From Varanus komodoensis (lineage: Eukaryota > Chordata > Lepidosauria > Squamata > Varanidae), in NCBI RefSeq assembly GCF_004798865.1, contig NW_025335761.1, forward strand, positions 23,685,687-23,749,686: a stretch of 64,000 nt of DNA, written 5' to 3'. The notes below the pieces were generated by a model, which worked only from the letters and a program-made list of their open reading frames with translations, was not told the origin of the DNA and searched no databases. Within the stretch, counting starts at the first letter, position 1. Each line of letters starts with the position of its first letter. A program made the translations under genes and the position numbers. Below, in pieces: positions 1 through 11,767 of this stretch.

Positions 1-1982
1 CCTACAGTGCTGCTGATGTGCTCAGCTTGTAGCAGTGCAGCTGAAAATCATGATAGACTAATGAAAAACTATTGAAGGCTCAAAGGACCAGACCTTTTTG
101 AGGACTGTACAGAAGTTTAAAATCTGCTAAGGATTTGTTTTAATTGGAGTGCTTGTTTATGTGAACATGACCTAAGCAAGAATACTGTAGAATTTACTGA
201 TCTAATGGGATCTTTTTTAAACTTCCTTTTTACCTAACTAGTTCATTTCAATGGTGAGATAGAGTACTTATCAACTGCTAATGATTCAGCAAATACTTGG
301 ATTTCATCAGTATTTCTCTAGTTTTTGTTATATTAACTGTGTAACAAAATTTGCTTTATTTTCCCTTATCAGACCACAATATTATCATTTTCTGGCCTCT
401 GTACTGTTCAAGTTCACTTGCTGTTACTTGCTTGAAATAGCCAAGTAGGACAAAGATTGCTCATGAGAAATACCAGTTGGAAAATTTCATTCGGCCTTGT
501 TCTGAAAGTCATTAAAACATGATTGTATTATACAATCAGGTTTAAAAAACATTGTTGGCTTTATCAGATTAAATTGTCATTGTTACTTTTGAATAAGGAT
601 GTTTGTTATAGGAAAACAATTTTGCAATAAACTTCTGAATAAGTATTCATGGTTACTGGCATTATAGAAGTACTCTGCTGTATGCATTCAACTGTCATAT
701 ATTAAGTATGGTAGGAAAAATGCTTAAAGCCAGTAAATTTAAATTGAAATTATATCTAAATTATAAAAGAATTTCCTAAGACTAATTAGAATTATATAGC
801 AATAATCTAAAATTAGAGCAGTTAATTTTAGAGTTACCAGAAATTGAACATAGGGTTGGGTTCTGATTTAATTTCAGTGAAGATTCACTGAAATTAATGG
901 AACTATGACTATGTCTGGATTCAACCCAGTATGTACAGTAGTTGGCAAAAAATCATCAATGTATTAAAATTACATTGTACTAAGATGTAATCTAGATAAT
1001 ATTAGTCCACATGGCAAGAGAGGGTGAGGATTATGTCCACCGTATTTACCTCTGCACTTTCAGGGTCTGCTTTATGTACATGAAGGCTCTAGACACATGG
1101 CCTGCACTATGTCCTAATAGAGAGTACAGGTCATTCAGAGATAGGTTTGTACAGTTTGCATGCACATAAGCTCTGATGACGTGCTAATGAAAAGGATAGG
1201 GCAGAGCAAGTGGACATGACATTCATCTTCCCTTGCAGACATAATACTGATTTAGATTACAACTGAATATAATGGAAATTTAATTCTTGGTAACGTTATT
1301 TCATTTATGATTACTGATATACTGCTTCCTATAATAAAGTGCCTAAGCAGTATACATATGAATATTAAAATCACATTAAAATACTGTTAAATTCCAATTC
1401 AGCTGTAGGTACAATAGAAGCAGTATACAGAACAGTGAGACAAAAAAACAAATTACTAATTATAATTCCTTATAAGCTAGAAAAAGCATTGGTGAACAAA
1501 GACAGGGAGTCTTTTAAGCTTACCACATTTTCTTCTTCTCAAATTACACAAAAAGTTTTTTCCAGAGGGCAGGTAGCCACTACCAGGAAGACCAGTTTTC
1601 AAACAATTTAATGGCAATATTTTGTTCCTCATAGAATAACCAGCAAAGCCTTCTCTGAAGATCTTAAAAAGGTGACTGCTTATATAGCAGGAAAGGCAGC
1701 CTGCTAGTTATTCTAATCCCAGTCTTTTGTTGTGCATGCCAAATTGTTTGAGTAGGCAGATATTAACAAAACTGTAATAAAGAAGGAATGTTTTATAAAA
1801 TGTTACCCGAAAGGAATTGTTTCGTGGTATTCATTAGCCTCTTGACAGTATTGTTAAGTTTACATAAGGTACTTTATGTGTTCTAGTCAATTCATGTTAG
1901 ATCATTTCTGATCTGTATCATTTAGTCAGGAAGAACAATTTACATCTGCCACTTTTGAAAAGCATCCATTTATCCATTTAAG

Positions 1983-2090
1983 TGTGCTCGCTTCGGCAGC
2001 ACGTATACTAAAATTGGAATGATACAGAGAAGATTGGCATGGCCCTTGCACAAGGATGACACACAAATTTGTGAAATGTTCAATATTTTT
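1983..2090 (+). pseudogene. RNU6: U6 snRNA pseudogene
   Basis: The first 30 bases follow the vertebrate U6 sequence closely, starting GTGCTCGCTTCGGCAGCAC, and it is collinear to the terminal T tract. About nine substitutions from the canonical RNA are visible, many C-to-T or G-to-A (for example CCCTTGCACAAGG for CCCCTGCGCAAGG). No TATA box is seen about 25 bases upstream, so it is a retrocopy rather than a transcribed gene. Its 3' T tract runs directly into CR1 LINE sequence. Confidence 0.93.
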
Positions 2091-2092
2091 TT

Positions 2093-2865
2093 GGTTTTCA
2101 ATGTGGATAAATGCAAGCTCTTGCACTTGGGGCATAGGAATGGGTGTCATAGGTACAGAATAGGGGACAAGTGACTGGAGAGCAGCACTTGTAAAAGGTA
2201 TCTTGGGGTATTAGTCACTGTAGACTAAACATGAGTCAGCAGTGTGACACAACAGTCAAGAGGGCAAACGCCACCCTTGGCTGCATAGCCAAAAGCATGG
2301 CTTCTAGATCAAGAGAGGTATTACTGCCACTCTATATGACTCTGGTGTGCCCGCAGTTGGAGTACTGTGTTCAGTTCTGGGCTCCACATTACAGGCAGGA
2401 TATAGCTAGGTTGGAATCAGTGCAGTGTAGAGCTGCAAGGATGGTGGCTGGATTGCAGGAAAAGCCATATGAGGTGAGACTGGGGGAACTGGATCTTTTC
2501 AGCCTGGAGAAGAGGAGACTCCAAGGGGATCTGTTGTGACATATAGGTATGTGAGGGGGTGTCACATGAAGGTGGGTTGAGACCAGTTTTCACCTGCAGA
2601 AGAAGGCAGGATGTATTCCAATGGAGCAAAGCTCAGGGAACCAAGGTTCAATTTGGATGCCAGGAAGTACTTCCTGACAGTTAGGACTCCTAGGATATGA
2701 AATGGACTTCCACAGGAGGTAGTTGAGGCCTCATTGGTGAGGGTGTTGAAGGATAGGCTAAACATGCACATGGTAGGCATGTCATGAGCAGAGCTGGCTG
2801 GAGACAAGGATCAGACTAGATGGCCCAGGAGGCCCCTTCTGACTCACTCTCTTTCTATGTTTCTA
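2093..2865 (+). mobile_element. CR1 LINE, 3' part of ORF2 plus 3' end
   Basis: In the first frame it reads FNVDKCKLLHLG; after a frameshift it reads MSQQCDTTVKRANATLGCIA, LEYCVQFWAPHYRQD and [13 protein letters not shown]. These are hallmarks of the C-terminal reverse-transcriptase region of CR1. The 3' section (GACTAGATGGCCCAGGAGGC, then a CTTTCTATGTTTCT end) resembles CR1 3' ends. It is 5'-truncated, with several stops and at least one frameshift. Its 5' edge abuts the U6 pseudogene in the same orientation. Confidence 0.88.
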
Positions 2866-2969
2866 CATCTCACCCATTCTCAAGCCATTTCAAGTGACTT
2901 TGTTGTGTCCCAATGAAGTAAGCTTGGATGAAAGAAATTGTATGCATCATTTTAAGCCAAAATTGTAAC

Positions 2970-3060
2970 TCAGAATAGAATTGTACAGTTGGAAGGGGTT
3001 TATGTGACCAAAAGCCCGCTGTTCTACTTCCATATGTGATCATCCATCAGGCTACAGGGT
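2970..3060 (-). mobile_element. CR1-like 3' tail fragment (antisense)
   Basis: The stretch AATTGTACAGTTGGAAGGGG followed by a degraded CCAAAAGCCC region resembles the reverse complement of a CR1 3' end, normally ATAGAGTTGGAAGGGACC with CCAACCCCCT. Short and diverged. Confidence 0.5.
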
Positions 3061-4349
3061 AGCTCAATGTATAGCTATGCAAGCAGGAACATAAATCAAG
3101 ATGAAAATGATCCATATGTAGTCTATTCACACTATTTCACTTCTCTCTTCCTGCAAATCTTACCAGGAATTGATTAGTTCTGTGATGTCCAAACCTAGGA
3201 TTATCACTGTGCTTTCAAACTACCTAGGATTTTAAAGCCAGCTTTAGAGTGAGATTTGCTTTGGGTGCACTAAAATAACCTGGGTTTAGACATCACAAAT
3301 GCAATTCTCATCCTAGTTACGTTTACCCACACATGTTAAGAGAAAATTGGAATAGGATAGATTGGGCTGTATTCACTGGCTCACTCTTTGTCCACATCCT
3401 CATATATTAAATCATAATTGTTGAGTTAAATTGTGAACTTGATCAGTGACTTGTGCATCTCTTCTTTCTGAATTGCATAACTGATAAAGGATTCAAAACT
3501 GAATTCAGCCCCAAATCTCTAGATCTTTAGCAATCTATTTTTAGATTTCTCTGTTTTCAGTTGAACCAGAGCAAAGAACTGGCAATGCTGCCTCCACTCA
3601 CTCTCAGATGACTGAGGGTACAAGCAAAGTTCTTTAACCCATTCCTTCTTGGCCAAAGATTCCACAGCTCATTTAAAAATTAGCTGATTTCCATAACAAT
3701 GACTGTGATACCATACTTAGGGACTATTCTGGGGGCTAAATAGAAGCAAGGGTGAGTGACACATATGCTGTATGCCAATCTTGCTGTCCTCAGTGTGACC
3801 TTCAACCACCTGAAGGTGTGCACCCTGTCCTAGTACCTGGAATGAGCCTCCGGGGCACAGTTGTGTATCCATGTAGCAGCTACTATGCTTAGATTCATCT
3901 ACACTGTCTTGAGACTGCTCAAGTGTCAGATAACCAAAGCAGCACCCTTTTTCTCTCCTTCCCTTAGAGATAGAGCTGTGCAGTCAAACACAAAGTTATT
4001 CTGACTCAGTCTTGTGTGACTTTGTATGATATTATTTGATATGTCTAGCCACCATATGGATCCTTCAGTACTATCTCAGTTTCCATTGCTGTTTCCACTA
4101 CCTTACTTGAAGACTGCAATAAGCCTCCATATACACAATTGTTTTCCCTTGGCTTTTGTCCTTTTTTTAAAGCCAATTATGGCACCGTGCTTATTGTAAA
4201 ATGGTTGAGAAAAGCCCTCTGGCACTAGATGTTACTAAATATCATACAGAAAAATAAACAAAAAGCACATATGATTAGAGTTCTAGCTTCTATGGAAGCT
4301 CATGAGCATACATCCATGTATAACATGTGGACATCAATGAACAGGGTGT

Positions 4350-4430
4350 GATGATTTATTTACTTATTTGTTAATTAAATCTCTATCCTGCTATTAGCCA
4401 AGGGAACTCTCTGGGTTGGTTACACTGGTG
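4350..4430 (-). mobile_element. L2-like LINE 3' tail (antisense)
   Basis: TTTATTTACTTATTTG is followed by a stretch matching the reverse complement of the common squamate L2-like end: a degraded AACCGCCC...GGGCGG(T)ATAAA hairpin-like section, then TAAATAAA repeats. Tail only. Confidence 0.55.
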
Positions 4431-4611
4431 CCCCTTCCTGAGTGTGGACTCCCTGTCCATATCAGTGGATATGTTGCTAGTTTTCTATTCCATGTTCATG
4501 GCATGTCACCCAGCTACTGTTGAGTCACTTGATGTACAGCAGGGCAGTCTTTGCAAAGGAGCTGTGAACTTGTAGTCTACTTCAGGTGAAAGGGAGAGGG
4601 AACATTTTTTT

Positions 4612-4654
4612 TTTGCCTGTGAGATCCAAGAGGGACTTGGATCTCACAGGCAAA
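4612..4654. repeat. Perfect 19-bp hairpin
   Basis: The arms 4612-4630 and 4636-4654 are exact reverse complements (left arm TTTGCCTGTGAGATCCAAG) with a 5-base loop. A second, weaker inverted repeat (CTCTCAA / TTGAGAG) follows at 4668-4690. It lies about 150 bp before the exon at 4801. No coding or known small-RNA assignment is made. Confidence 0.9.
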
Positions 4655-4800
4655 TATCTCTCTCTCAAATATTTTCATTGAGAGAAAGTAAAATGTACGG
4701 TACCTTTTTCCGATATGATTCTGTAAAGCCGCAAGTGGTGTAAGTTTTAAAATTCTCATAGTATGGATTCATTTTCTTCTTTCTTGTTAAAATCATACAG

Positions 4801-4970
4801 GTATTACAACAGAAGCTGCTTTGAAGAATGACTTCTCAGAACAGGCAGCTAATATGCATGTCATAAATAGAGATGATGATGCCTGGGTTTTAGATTGCAG
4901 GTTGGAACTATCCACCCATTTCAGTGAGTCAGGAAGAGCCGACAGAAATGTGCTTCATCTAGACCTAAAT
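4801..4970 (+). CDS. FMN1: Probable FMN1 coding exon (upstream, long-isoform type)
   Basis: A 170-bp open segment is bounded by a pyrimidine-rich acceptor ending TCATACAG at 4800 and a consensus donor GTAAGT at 4971. The frame starts with two bases completing a split codon, then reads ITTEAALKNDFSEQAANMHV and ends exactly on a codon boundary (LHLDLN). This fits the open phase-0 start of the next exon at 8923. The peptide is acidic and low in complexity, with no domain I recognise. Its place in FMN1 is inferred from splice signals, phase and strand; I cannot match it to a remembered FMN1 sequence. It would belong to a long isoform whose first exons lie upstream of the window. No suitable upstream exon was seen in 1-4800. 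Confidence 0.6.
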
Positions 4971-7900
4971 GTAAGTAATTTTGTAAATTGTTTTACCTAT
5001 TGATGTTTGTTTAGACAATTATTTTGTTAAATGGCATATTCACAGCATGATCAAAGCATGATCTAGTCACACAGCTGCAATGAGGTTTTTTTTAATGTTT
5101 ATTATACATACATCCTGCTCTTACAAGAATTCATAGTAATCACCCATCCTAGAGGTGGATCAAGTCAGCTTCAGCTGTGCTACAGCCTCAAGAGTTTCCA
5201 GGAATATTTACCGTGTCACAGACAACACGGTCTAATACTAAAGTCAGCTGCATACAGTCACACAGCAGTAGTCAACCAATTATCAACCTATAAAGTAATG
5301 AATGAAGTTGTGAACCAATATAGATAATGCTGACATCTGTTGGCTGAGATACAGGAATTGGACTCAAAATAAATCAGATTGCTTTAAGTAAACTGGTTTT
5401 CTATCTTTTAATTCTAAGCCTTTGATTTCCTTCATAAATTAAAGTCTGTCAAATTTTGGCAGTACATGTATGCATATTTTAGGGCAACTATTTTAAACCA
5501 TGAGAAACTGTGGCAAAAGCAATAACTGGTGTCTGACATGGATATTCTTTTATTACTGACTATTCCTAATCTTGTGATTACCTTACTACAGTTAAATAAA
5601 GAAAAGCAAATCCCAAAGCAATGGATGCATTCTATAGGTTGTACTTTATCCTGTGTGATGTGATACAGGAAACATTAGAATTCATTCATTTCAATGCTTT
5701 CTTGTTTGGTGGCTTTTACCAGGTAATTTTTTTCTCATGAACCTTTATCTGCACATTCTTTACCCTTGGAGTCCTTGTCCCTTAATATGCACATTTCAAA
5801 ATTATATACTATAATAGAGGTTGCCCATCCTCTTTATTTTTGGTTATACACTGTAGAAATTACGATTTACAGCACAATATTGAGCAACGTGCCCTCCTTT
5901 TAGCCACTAAGAGTTTCCATTGTAATGTAATATGTTCCTGAATGTATTTATTACCTTTCTAAATAATAAATTATGCTTGATGAAAATCTTTTGTCTACTT
6001 TTTTATATTTTGAGTATGTATACAAATATAGATGGTAGAAAAGAAATAGCTATCCAGTCACACATGATTCAGCTCCCAAAAAAACTATACTATGAAGAGA
6101 TCCAAGAGTAAAGTATAAAGAATGAATAAACAATTGCTTGGAATTTATATCTAGTCATATTTAAAATAGTCACTTGAAATCAAAGGGCCATAAGTAAGTA
6201 TGGCTAACTCGAGATCCAACCCAATGTACAGTTGTTGACATACGGATATATGAGGACTCCAGTTTTGCTTGCTGAGAATATAGCTTCAGATTAGTCATTG
6301 AATATTTATTTGTAATATTTATATGCAACATCATTCACTAAAATTCAGGTCTATATAGAACAATTTAAAAGAATAAAACCTTACCTCAACAAAACAAGAA
6401 CATTTAAAACAAGTAAAGCATTATAAATTATATAAGCTATATAATTCAAAAGGCTTTTTTTTTAGGTTTCTTCACATTATTTCTACAAGTCAAGAGAGTG
6501 AGGGCCAATCATAGTTCTTGAGGCATCACAGGACGTATGACCAACCAACAGGCCTCCGTGGGTAATAGTGCCCTTAAAAGGGCCTCTCCTGCAGATCTTA
6601 CTATCTGGATTCCTCCCTTTGTACATTCAGAGCCACAGACCTTTCTTAATAAATGTTTTTTATTGATCAAAGAGTTTTCCAGAAGCACAAACTCCCAGAA
6701 TTAATCTCTAAGCATGCACAGAGAGGTTTGTTGAACACAGTCTAGTATTTATTCCTAGGAAATCTTATGAGTATATTCAAGTCCCATCTGTTTGAAAGGG
6801 GTTTTTTGGAAATTATAATTGCTCTCATAATGGTTAGAATGGGAGGGAAAGCATTTTTTAAAGAAAACTTGTAAATAAAGTGGGGAAAGGAACCAAGTTA
6901 CTGTAATGGGGATTAGAATGTCTTGTGGTGGAGAAATGGTAAAAGTCTCAGCTTTTACAAGTAATTTTCTGCTCTATTGACTTGCAGGTCAATGAAGCAA
7001 TTAACTGTTTGTGGTAGACAGCAAGGTTTATCATCTTTGTGCAGAGCAAGTAATCTACCAAGGATAAGAACAAATTGCCTGAAAAAAAAACATGAACAAA
7101 GAATTTATACTTCTGTTAATATCACATAGCAGAAACACACTTTAGTCAATCACTAACATATTTATTTAATCCTAATGTATACAAATATGTAGCTACATAT
7201 TATAATCAAACAGAAACATCTCCTATATCATTCTTGACTTATCTCAAGAAGTGAAACCTGATAGGAAGAATTGTCGTGACTTTCTTCCTTGCACATGTAC
7301 ACTTCTCCAAAATCTTCTGAGCTTTCTTCTTAACCCTTATAGTTCTCCCTTAGTCATTGCTTTTCTTCCCCCAGACTTGGAAATGCTGATATTGGATCTC
7401 TTTGCAGCAGTAGGTAGGATTGATCTGCCTGACCATGCAGTATGCTTCAGCTTAACAGATATGGAAGAAAACTAGGTTTGGGCCCTAAATTAATTTCCTT
7501 CCACCTGCATTTACAGTTTATCCCTGTGCCATATCCCACACCCAGTACCAGGAGCAGATTTTTTAGGAAACTGAAGTGGGAACTCTCCTCCAATCATAGG
7601 CGATAATTGAGGATCCAAGACAGTGTGATGCATGGCTTAGATTTCTTGATCTAGCAAGGTAATTACAGTTTTTAATCAGTTGCTCTAAATATCAAATAAT
7701 GCTTTCTCTCAGAAAAGGAATGGGGAAACATTTGGACGTATATTTGAATATTAGCTGGTTCTTAACTGGCTATGTATTGAAATGCTAACTTTTTATATGT
7801 ATTTCCTCTACTTGTTTTATCCTATATTCTTTTTTGCTGCAGTAGATCTCTAAAAATTATTCTTGTGCACTTTCATTTTGTTTTTCCTGGAGTGAGAAAC

Positions 7901-8922
7901 TAACATAAATGAAAGGTTTCAAACTGCACAGAAATTGAGAATGTATCTGTCCCTACCACTGGAATATATCAAAGAACGGTTTTACGAAAATAGACAGTGA
8001 CAGATTTCTACCTGTCCTGCTTTTTGCAGAGTTAATTACAGACTTTTGGGCTGTGGCTATTTGCCTTGTCCTCCCATATAGTTTCTAATCCATGGGTGTG
8101 GTGAAATAGTCTGATAAGTACCTGTTTATAGTCCACAAGAATAGCTGTGCAGAGTTTAAGGCACAGTAATATGAAACCAGTCTTGTTGGTTGGTGTTCAC
8201 TCACTGAAATCTGCATTCCAGATGAAACCTGCAGCAAAGCGGAAGCGTGAAATTTTTTTATTCAGCTTCAAGGGCTTACTCAAACTTTTCAGCAATCACC
8301 ACGCTAAAGAAGTTTAAAAGAAGGCATGTTGATTTTGAAATACTTTTCTCTTTTGAGGATTTTCCAGCTTTCTAATGTTTCCCTGCTTTGAAGATTCTGC
8401 TAACACCAACTTTTGATCACAATGAGAAAGCTTACAAGAAACTTTCAGGAGTTTTCTGCTGACTACTTTTTGTGAATCCTGGGCCGGCATAAGGAAGTAG
8501 CAAACTGCAAGTACCAGCTGTTCAGGGCGTTAAAAAAACTGTTGTTTAACTGTAGTTTTTAGTAAGTAAAAGGCTGTATGGAACAGGCAGAAAAGTAGGG
8601 ATTCATGCAACAGTCAGTAATATTTCAGCTGATTAGTTTGAAGCAGATTTGCCTTGCCAAAAAAGGCTCTTTGTGTAAAGAATAAGTAGGCTTGCTGCTG
8701 AAAAAGTCCTGCAGTATGAAACATGATTCAAAATCTTCCTAGTTCTCCTGTGTTCAAGCTGTAAACTTTGACAGAAATTAGCGTTACAGACAACTAAGAA
8801 AGATAGCTGTATATTATCTGGAGCATCTACTTACTTCTATATGATTTGATTTATTCAACGAAATGAAAGACGTTGAAAGTAATTTTATAGAAATGAACCA
8901 GCATTTTTTCTTGGAATTTTAG
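4971..8922 (+). other. FMN1: FMN1 intron, 3.95 kb
   Basis: AT-rich intron between the exons at 4801 and 8923. The repeats are weak: a possible degraded SINE or LINE tail around 5090-5290, and an unassigned segment near 6480-6680 with an AATAAA motif. No other coding segment was supported. The small open frame at 7251-7475 lacks splice sites and similarity. Confidence 0.6.
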
Positions 8923-10515
8923 TGTTGCTGCGACTCGACAAACATGGAACCAAATCAAAATTCTGACTGCAATCTAGGGATAGAAACAGAAGCTGGCTCA
9001 GTCCAGCCTCCCTTCCCTACATTTTCTATGAAAACCCTTTTTGGATTTACAACTAAATTGGAATCAGGCACTCCAAAAGAGCAAGCAGTTCTTAAAGGAT
9101 TTCAAAATGTCAACAGGCATATTGGCAGCTGTGTTGACAATCAGAAAGACAGTAGTAGTATCAATGCAGATGATACAGATACAGACCATCTACTTCCAGA
9201 AATTTTGGAGGTGGAAAGAAGCAACAATGTTCAATCTACTCCAGAAGCTACTAGTGGCAGCATGTTTGCTCTGGGAACTGCTGCTGCCCAAGTTGTGGTT
9301 GACTGTGTTCCAAATGAACAAGAAGCCGTTGCTGATGCCTCAGACAACTGCAAAATTATTATTGGATACCCTGATGACTCCAAAGTTAAAATAAATTCTG
9401 AAGCAAGCATTGGTGTTCTAGATAGGGCCAATGGCTGTGGCCCAGCTGATTTGGAAGTGCAGGAAACAGAACCTAATGAGCCACCTCTTTCACATACAGA
9501 TGCTCTATATTCTCCTTTGTCTGAATTCAGCAAACAAGTTGACAAGGATTCCATTATTATTCAGAGTGCACTGGTTCATCCAGCAAGTGACACAAGGTTG
9601 GACAATGAGGCTACAGACCCAGACAATCATGAAAATGTAGCAAACAAAATTTCCTTAAATGGTACGGTGTCTTTGGATGGTAATAACCAGAATACAGAGG
9701 AGAAGGAAACAGGAGCAGTATGGAGAGGAACTGATGGTACTATACATGGAAATACAGCAGAGGATATTTTACCAAATTCCAAACTGCCTTCAACAGAAAT
9801 GGATGATACACTCCATGAAATTTGCTTAGATACAAATAATACAACACCAAACAGTGAGAAGAGCTGTAGCTCTGCTGATGCAGAAGAAAATGCTCAGGGG
9901 GCTGGAAAAGACCAGAGATCTCTTGCAAATAATTCCAGCACTGAATCTCTCCAAAGACCAGCTACAAATGAGAAGACCTTTCAGCTTCCTGCCTTCTTTA
10001 GTGGATTACGTGTGCGGAAGAAAGGATTTTCTGCAGAGGAGGAAACCGTTACTGAAATTAAAGAGAAAGACAGTGACTTAGCTATGCTTAAGTTAAGACA
10101 GCCTGTTAAAAATGCCAGTATTGCTCCACAGCCAGTTACTAAAAGGAAACTAATGGAGCCTAAAAATACTCCCACATTTCGGGAACAACTTTCTCAATTC
10201 TTCGGGCCTAAAACTGAGGATAAAGATGCTGGTGAGGTAATACGTGAATCTGGAAATAATGAGGATAGCCAAGAAAGCAAATTTCCAAGTGTGGAGCCTG
10301 CTTGCACCTCTGAAGAGGCAAAGCCAAGTCCTGCTGAGTCTGCATTGGATGCATTTAAAGCTTTATTCACACGCCCTCCCAAAAAAGAGACCACTGCTGA
10401 CACTTCAGAACTGGAAGCAATAAAGCGCAAAATGAGACATGAAAAAGAATCACTGAAGGCAATATTTGAAAGATCTAAGTTAAAATCTGGTGATGGAGCT
10501 ACTGATACAAAACCA
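8923..10515 (+). CDS. FMN1: Formin-1 large N-terminal exon, with a possible alternative start at 8944
   Basis: This is the large N-terminal exon of formin-1, an actin nucleator acting at cell junctions and along microtubules. The acceptor is GGAATTTTAG at 8922; the donor is GTAGGT at 10516, phase 0. Reading from 8923 gives CCCDSTN, then a Met at 8944 in good start context (A at -3, G at +4). From that Met there are 524 codons before the donor. The first part is acidic, Ser/Thr/Asn-rich and probably disordered. The last third (ALDAFKALFTRPPKKETTAD, then ELEAIKRKMRHEKESLKAIF) is the conserved FMN1 segment I recognise. If the donor is not used, the frame runs 14 codons further to a stop at 10555-10557. 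The exon may be internal in a long isoform and the first coding exon of a short one; the sequence allows both. In mouse, a peptide encoded by exon 2 of a short isoform was reported to bind microtubules; equating it with this exon is inference. Confidence 0.93.
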
Positions 10516-11047
10516 GTAGGTCAATTCAAACTTTCATATGGCAATTCTGGAGTTTAGATACATTTTTTGATATTGGGATGAATGTAAGTTGAGAAGCCAT
10601 GGTAAATACTGATGTAGAATGGCATCACTGAACTGAGACTGACAGTGCTTACCCATTCCAGTACTCAATTATACTGATGAACACTGTGCTTGTGGGAAAA
10701 CACAATCTTGTACCAATTATCTTGTAGAAATACAGGTATTTATGTGTATGATAGCCCTTTAATGTGTAAACTGCTCTTCCTGTTTGGGGTTTTCTGTCCC
10801 ATAACAGCACTGTGAATTAGCTGTCAGTGTATCTCCCATTTCTAAAATGAAGAACTGGAACAGTGTGAATCTATGGTTGATATGTCGATGATATTTATTA
10901 GAAACAACTAAAATATTGCAAGGTACTGAGCAAGCTTTCATGTTCTTGAAAAGGTGGGAAGGAAAAAACGTGTAGAAGAGTTGCTAAAATCATGTTTCCT
11001 TTGTATTTTACTGTATTTTAAATTACTGTTTTGTTTTGTTTCACCAG
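10516..11047 (+). other. FMN1: FMN1 intron, 0.53 kb
   Basis: A short intron from donor GTAGGT to acceptor TTTCACCAG. Its first 42 bases continue the reading frame of the large exon to a TAG at 10555-10557, so retention would end the protein after QFKLSYGNSGV. No repeats seen. Confidence 0.8.
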
Positions 11048-11165
11048 ACTGATGTGGTCCTCTCAGAACAGGATGACAAGACACCAGGAAGACTCCAGAC
11101 TATCTGGCCACCACCCAAAGCAAAGGATGAAGAAGAAAAAGTAGGATTAAAATATACCGAAGCAG
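11048..11165 (+). CDS. FMN1: Formin-1 exon, conserved linker before the coiled coil
   Basis: The acceptor TTTCACCAG ends at 11047 and the donor GTAATA begins at 11166. In phase 0 it reads [20 protein letters not shown], then [19 protein letters not shown], with one base carried into the next exon. This matches the conserved vertebrate FMN1 stretch SEQDD(K/R)TPGRLQ..WPPPK. It follows the large exon after a short intron of 532 bp and precedes one of 9.9 kb. The segment is charged and has no catalytic role of its own; it links the variable N-terminus to the coiled coil and FH1 region. Confidence 0.95.
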
Positions 11166-11767
11166 GTAATATACAATAGTAAAGTTTTTATAAATAAGCT
11201 GAAATTGTGCTAGGCTTCTCATACAGGCTTTTACATAATCATGTTGTTATGCTTGAGAAGAAGAATGACATGTATCATTTCTGATGCTGTAATTAGTTTT
11301 CAAAGGCTGACAAGTAGGATTTTTGTTTCATGAATATTATTTTTAGAGTGCACTTCTGTTTGCGACTGTAATGCTTATGTCATACTAAATTATTACTTGA
11401 AATAAGTTTGAAAAGGAATAAAAATGAGTTGCTTATTCCTGTTGTTTTTACTGAAGTATAAACATTCATGATGTGACTGTTGCAGTCAGTGAAAATGCAA
11501 CAAAGTTAATGCATTAACTCATGGACGCATTCTGTTCAACTTCTTTTGATTATTTGATGCATCTCCATGTTTTACTTTGATGTTTATAGTCAAAACACAT
11601 TTTTTCAAAACCCACAGATTGAAAAATACAATATAGCATTGTTAATACTTGCTTTGGAGCACATGAAAATAGGCAATCAAATGGCTTTGTTCAGTTTTGC
11701 TTTGTAATTAGAGGGATGCAGAATATTCTGCAGTAGCTGCTTGAAGGTGGACAGTTACTAAATAGTA

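Larger units (their letters stand above)
1..4800. other. Sequence upstream of the first recognised FMN1 exon (probable intron)
   Basis: No exon with plausible splice sites and FMN1 similarity was seen here. 1-1980 is AT-rich with no repeat I can name. The U6-CR1 chimera, a CR1 tail, an L2-like tail and the hairpin are listed separately. 3060-4340 shows nothing further. Confidence 0.5.

Noticed and set aside
1983-2090. Functional U6 snRNA gene
   Set aside because: About nine changes from the conserved RNA, no TATA box at the expected distance, and fusion to CR1; it fits a retrocopy.
1926-2150. 74-codon antisense open frame
   Set aside because: It overlaps the U6 pseudogene and the U6-CR1 junction, so it is not a gene.
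6480-6680. Segment with a TTAAAAGGG box and AATAAATG, resembling a solo LTR end
   Set aside because: No paired terminal repeats, target duplication or flanking retroviral sequence could be seen, so no element is called.
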